59,365 nucleotides of DNA, taken from positions 1-59,365 of the forward strand of contig PLTD01000022.1 in the NCBI GenBank assembly GCA_003165335.1. Direction: 5' to 3'. Below, piece after piece: positions 57,938-59,365 of this stretch; position 1 is the stretch's first letter, and each line of letters opens with the position of its first letter. Source of the DNA: Rhodospirillales bacterium (GTDB lineage Bacteria > Pseudomonadota > Alphaproteobacteria > BOG-932 > Roseiterribacteraceae). Position numbers and translations under genes: made by a program. The notes below the pieces were generated by a model. That model saw only the letters and a list, made by a program, of their open reading frames with translations, made no database searches and was not told the origin of the DNA.

Positions 57938-59323
57938 CTATCCCAATTTCCTTGGACGATGGCGAATGACGACTACCTTGGGCTCCGTATATTCCGCCAC
58001 CATCGACCGCACACCCTCTCGGCCGAAGCCGGAAGTGCCGGTACCGCCATAAGGCATCTGGTCGACGCGCCATGCGCTGGGGCCGTTGATGATAACACCG
58101 CCCGCACGCACCTGGTCGGCCAAGGTCAACGCAAGGTCGAGGTTGTTGGTGTAGATGCCCACATGGATCGCGCCGTCGACCGCATTGGTCTGCGTCACCG
58201 CTTCGGCAAGACTGTCGACCGGCGCCAAAGCAACCACCGGGCCGAAGGCCTCGACCCGCATCAAGCGCATCTTCGCCGTCACATCGGCCAACACCGCCGG
58301 CTGTACCAGCGCGCCATCGCGCGTGCCGCCGCACATCAGCCGAGCGCCTTTGGCAGTGGCATCGACGATCAGCGCCTCTACCCGTCGCGCCGCCGCCTCG
58401 TCGACCAACGGACCGACCTCGGTTGCCGGATTGCGCGGGTCGCCTGTCACCAAAGCAGCAACCCGCTCCGTAATCAGACGGGTGAAGCGCTCATAGGCCG
58501 GACGCTCGACATAAATCCGCTGAACCGCGAGGCAGGCCTGACCTGAACGCACAAAGCCGCCGGCGGTACATTGATCTGCCGCCAATTCCATATCCGCATC
58601 GGCTGCGATAATCACTGCGCCGACACCACCCAACTCCAGATGTACGCGCTTACGCGGCACAGCATCCTTGATCTTCCAACCGACATCGCCACCGGTGAAA
58701 GTGATCAACGGAAAGCGCGGGTCGTGGATGATCCGCATCGTCGCGTCATTGTCCAGCGGCAGCACTGCCAGCGCCTCGGCCGGCCAACCGGCTTTGACCA
58801 CATGCTGAGCGAGCAGCACCGCCGAACGCGGCACGCGCGGCGACGGCTTGATGATGATCGAGCAGCCGGCGACGATGGCCGGGGCTATCTTATGTGCCGC
58901 GATCAGCATCGGACCGTTAAAGGCAGTGATGCCCAGCACCGGGCCGATCGGCTCGGCTTTCACAATGCCGATCGCATCTCGACCGCGCGCGGCCGCATCG
59001 AGATTGACCTGCCCGTCGACACCCTCCCGCGCCACGGCGGCCGACAGGCTGAACACCTCGATCGTGCGCTCCAACTCCAGCACCATGTCGCGCCGGGTCA
59101 GGCAGCCGCTTTCCTCAGTAATCGCATCGACGATGGCGTTCTCCTCGGCCTTGAGCGACTGCACGACCCGATCGAGGATCGCCGCGCGATCGTAGGAACT
59201 GAGTTTCTTAGTGGCGGCGATGGCGGAGGCGACACCCGCTACCGCTTGCTCGATCGATGCGTCGTCGAGCGGAACATGATTGCCGCCGATGAAGGCCAGC
59301 ATGGGGCCATTATTGTCAGTCAT
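57938..59323 (-). CDS. Aldehyde dehydrogenase
   Basis: A 461-aa NAD(P)-dependent ALDH. GPVLGITAFNGPMLIAAHKIAPAIVAGCSIIIKPSPRVP binds the nucleotide, ELGGVG holds the general-base Glu and SGQACLAVQR the nucleophilic Cys. The end PYGGTGTSGFGREGVRSMVAEYTEPKVVVI is typical. The start MTDNNG was chosen one codon after an alternative ATG. It is the last full gene and transcribes toward the DUF2442 gene. The upstream neighbour lies outside the window. Substrate unknown. Confidence 0.94.
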   Translation of the reverse strand: MTDNNGPMLAFIGGNHVPLDDASIEQAVAGVASAIAATKKLSSYDRAAILDRVVQSLKAEENAIVDAITEESGCLTRRDMVLELERTIEVFSLSAAVAREGVDGQVNLDAAARGRDAIGIVKAEPIGPVLGITAFNGPMLIAAHKIAPAIVAGCSIIIKPSPRVPRSAVLLAQHVVKAGWPAEALAVLPLDNDATMRIIHDPRFPLITFTGGDVGWKIKDAVPRKRVHLELGGVGAVIIAADADMELAADQCTAGGFVRSGQACLAVQRIYVERPAYERFTRLITERVAALVTGDPRNPATEVGPLVDEAAARRVEALIVDATAKGARLMCGGTRDGALVQPAVLADVTAKMRLMRVEAFGPVVALAPVDSLAEAVTQTNAVDGAIHVGIYTNNLDLALTLADQVRAGGVIINGPSAWRVDQMPYGGTGTSGFGREGVRSMVAEYTEPKVVVIRHRPRKLG

Positions 59324-59341
59324 CAAATCCTCCGCGAGAAA

Positions 59342-59361
59342 CCCCGGCCTTCAGGCCGGGG
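59342..59361. repeat. GC-rich palindrome at the window edge
   Basis: CCCCGGCCT-TC-AGGCCGGGG: 9-bp arms with a 2-nt centre, preceded by GAAA and followed by GAGGG. This form is common at the ends of IS200/IS605-type elements, where it forms the right-end hairpin. The rest would lie outside the window, so it could also be an ordinary intergenic repeat. Confidence 0.4.
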
Positions 59362-59365
59362 AGGG

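Overview
The window looks like chromosomal DNA of a GC-rich alphaproteobacterium. Several gene orders typical of that class are present: pmbA ... waaA-lpxK ... xseA|purD (28-39 kb), tesA|ybbA-ybbP (43.5-47.5 kb) and an nrdA/nrdB pair with a small gene between (6.6-9.8 kb). TonB-dependent receptors, SnoaL-fold proteins and a ring-hydroxylating oxygenase suggest a sphingomonad- or caulobacter-like organism, while waaA and lpxK show that a Kdo/lipid A pathway is kept. No rRNA, tRNA or CRISPR was recognised. All family calls come from reading motifs, not from database searches.

Layout. 0.2-6.5 kb: small membrane protein, amidohydrolase, a tight phoH-fkbM-SCO operon, and a cNMP/FHA protein with a glycosyltransferase-like membrane protein. 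6.6-10.4 kb: class I ribonucleotide reductase with DnaA-box-like sites at nrdA, then DUF488. 10.6-13.7 kb: a TonB receptor divergent from an XRE regulator across a perfect operator-like palindrome. 13.7-19.4 kb: a decayed locus in which a secreted nucleoside hydrolase gene is split by a 3.3-kb large-serine-recombinase element whose exact 2-bp crossover can be read, next to a truncated TonB receptor. 19.5-24.1 kb: SDR, cytochrome c, SnoaL proteins and a Rieske oxygenase. 24.3-29.5 kb: gshA, rsmE, ubiA, a METTL20-like methyltransferase, pmbA. 29.6-34.6 kb: envelope operon (LpxH-like phosphatase, GT4, waaA, lpxK, acyltransferase). 34.7-36.1 kb: three tandem copies of a small secreted two-cysteine protein, each with the same upstream motif and its own terminator. 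36-51.8 kb: housekeeping genes plus a membrane two-gene operon (40.97-42.5 kb) with a possible TIR-like domain. 51.8-54.4 kb: an EcfG-type promoter with a small stress gene, a rearrangement scar joining an efflux-protein tail to a truncated permease, and a cysteine hydrolase that has lost its catalytic Cys. 54.6-59.4 kb: a PPOX protein, a methionine-rich repeat protein beside a molybdopterin oxidoreductase/cytochrome b pair, a DUF4160/DUF2442 pair, an aldehyde dehydrogenase and an edge hairpin.

The most interesting module is 55.1-57.0 kb. A secreted MXKDX (Met-rich) repeat protein lies beside a YedY/MsrP-like molybdoenzyme and its cytochrome b partner. Both transcription units carry sites matching the sigma-F type ECF promoter (GTAACC, 15-16 bp, CGAA). 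This resembles the known MrpX/YedY1Z1 hypochlorite-scavenging system and is inferred to be a periplasmic methionine-based oxidant sink. Second-tier signals are the triplicated secreted-protein array, the XRE/TonB operator, the TA-like pair with a 21-bp palindrome, and the resolved serine-recombinase att sites.
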